Shown piece by piece: positions 63,467 through 64,000 of a DNA stretch of 64,000 nt. Under the pieces are notes generated by a model. It made no database searches. It was not told the DNA's origin and saw only the letters and a list, made by a program, of their open reading frames with translations. Within the stretch, counting starts at the first letter, position 1. Each line of letters starts with the position of its first letter. Source of the stretch: Methanobacterium sp. (GTDB lineage: Archaea; Methanobacteriota; Methanobacteria; Methanobacteriales; Methanobacteriaceae); the NCBI GenBank assembly GCA_030017655.1, contig JASEIM010000002.1, forward strand, positions 70,464 to 134,463, written 5' to 3'. The position numbers and the translations under genes were made by a program.

Positions 63467-63642
63467 AAATTGAATATTTTTAGGGCCCTCAAAAACAATG
63501 TGTTTGGGTTATGTGAAAATTTCTAATTTTCACGGCTGCAAAACTGAAAGTTTGCAAGTCGAAAGCAAGACTAACAAAAACATGGTTTTTGTAGCGTCAA
63601 AATCTTTAAAAGATTTCGATAGTAACAAAATCATAGATTTTG
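63463..63642. repeat. Mini-hairpin cluster 3
   Basis: At least six inverted repeats in a row: CTAAAAA/TTTTTAG (63463-63483, over the KH stop), GTGAAAATT/AATTTTCAC (63513-63533, loop TCT), TGCAAAACT/AGTTTGCA (63537-63556, loop GAA, one bulge), ACAAAAAC/GTTTTTGT (63574-63592, loop ATG), AAATCTT/AAGATTT (63600-63616, loop TAA) and CAAAATC/GATTTTG (63626-63642, loop ATA). The stems share words with clusters 1 and 2. It fills the whole space before coaBC. Confidence 0.85.
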
Positions 63643-63701
63643 ATAACTTATAATTTTTCCCCTTTTCATAAATAATTATCCATATCTTTAAGAGGTAAAA
63701 A

Positions 63702-64000
63702 ATGGAAGTTGTACTTTGTATTACAGGAAGTATAGCCGCGATAGAATCCATTAAGCTTGCAAGGGAGCTTGCAAGAAATGGAATTAAAGTAAAATGCTTC
63801 ATGAGCGATGGGGCATGTGAAATAATACATCCCTACACAATGGAATTTGCAACAGGCCGCTCAGTTGTCACCAGATTAACAGGTAAAATCGAGCATGTTA
63901 AATATGCTGATACAGATTTGATACTTGTTGCGCCGGCTACAGCGAACGTAATAAGCAAGTTCGCCTATAAAATTGCAGATAATCCAATTAACACCCTGTT
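63702..64000 (+). CDS. coaBC: Phosphopantothenoylcysteine decarboxylase/ligase, N-terminal part
   Basis: The first 99 residues are the FMN-dependent decarboxylase domain of Dfp/CoaBC: CITGSIAAIESIKLARELAR, then KYADTDLILVAPATANVISK with the PATANT-like motif. It runs off the right edge. The enzyme decarboxylates phosphopantothenoylcysteine in CoA synthesis. AGAGGT precedes the ATG. Confidence 0.95.
   Translation, partial: MEVVLCITGSIAAIESIKLARELARNGIKVKCFMSDGACEIIHPYTMEFATGRSVVTRLTGKIEHVKYADTDLILVAPATANVISKFAYKIADNPINTL

Noticed and set aside
63463..63642. CRISPR array
   Set aside because: Units are inverted, not direct, repeats of unequal length with three-base loops and no spacer pattern.

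Overview
The window is a chromosomal segment of a hydrogenotrophic methanogenic archaeon of the order Methanobacteriales, most likely the genus Methanobacterium. The sequence supports this with ftr (formylmethanofuran:H4MPT formyltransferase), a complete 16-gene energy-converting [NiFe]-hydrogenase B operon (ehbA to ehbP) in the family's usual order, archaeosine-pathway genes, PsbP-like lipoproteins, archaeal TATA promoters, GGTGAT-type ribosome binding sites and an intron-containing tRNA-Trp. The base composition is clearly AT-rich. The genus is inferred from gene content; no search was run.

Layout. 0-2.7 kb: a truncated response regulator, a small membrane protein, a frameshifted GNAT gene, a proC-like reductase, and tRNA-Cys plus tRNA-Trp. 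The tRNA-Trp intron carries a box C/D guide RNA. 2.8-12.9 kb: metallo-beta-lactamase-fold hydrolase, DUF457 protein, TrkA/TrkH potassium uptake, slipin, TRAM protein, MJ0936-type phosphodiesterase, UPF0104 membrane protein, PAS histidine kinase and ftr. 13-25 kb: a zinc-ribbon protein with a phage-head-like tail, a two-TM potassium-channel protein with three copies of an unusual C-terminal domain, Nnr, argG, a second DUF457 protein and a kinase/response-regulator pair. 25.4-35.1 kb: the ehb operon, preceded by a leader with a 9-bp inverted repeat and a possible 14-codon ORF.

35.1-44.5 kb looks accessory. A tightly overlapping five-gene minus-strand operon encodes a TetR regulator, a pyruvyl-transferase-family protein, a 926-aa reductase/acyl-adenylate-ligase fusion, an ATC-hydrolase-like protein and a GMC oxidoreductase with a ferredoxin-type cysteine motif. 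Two TetR-type palindromes flank its promoter. Next come a decayed gene and a PPOX/quinone-reductase/Fpg-like trio. I consider the operon the best candidate for an undescribed pathway.

44.5-52 kb holds small conserved proteins: an ACT protein, a paralogous pair of about 100 aa, a ferredoxin, a cupin, a Cas4-like protein with a degraded nuclease site, homoserine dehydrogenase, a nucleotidyltransferase, and PPC and DUF366 proteins. 52-58.9 kb is one long plus-strand run: queD, queE, five CBS-domain proteins, and an Rnl3-type RNA ligase that appears to start at an ATT codon and carry an N-terminal zinc ribbon. 59-64 kb: pheA, a membrane protein, three PsbP-like proteins, a KH-domain protein and the start of coaBC.

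A family of A/T-tract mini-hairpins, mostly with three-base loops, recurs in clusters at about 46.7, 50.0 and 63.5 kb and does not fit ordinary terminators.
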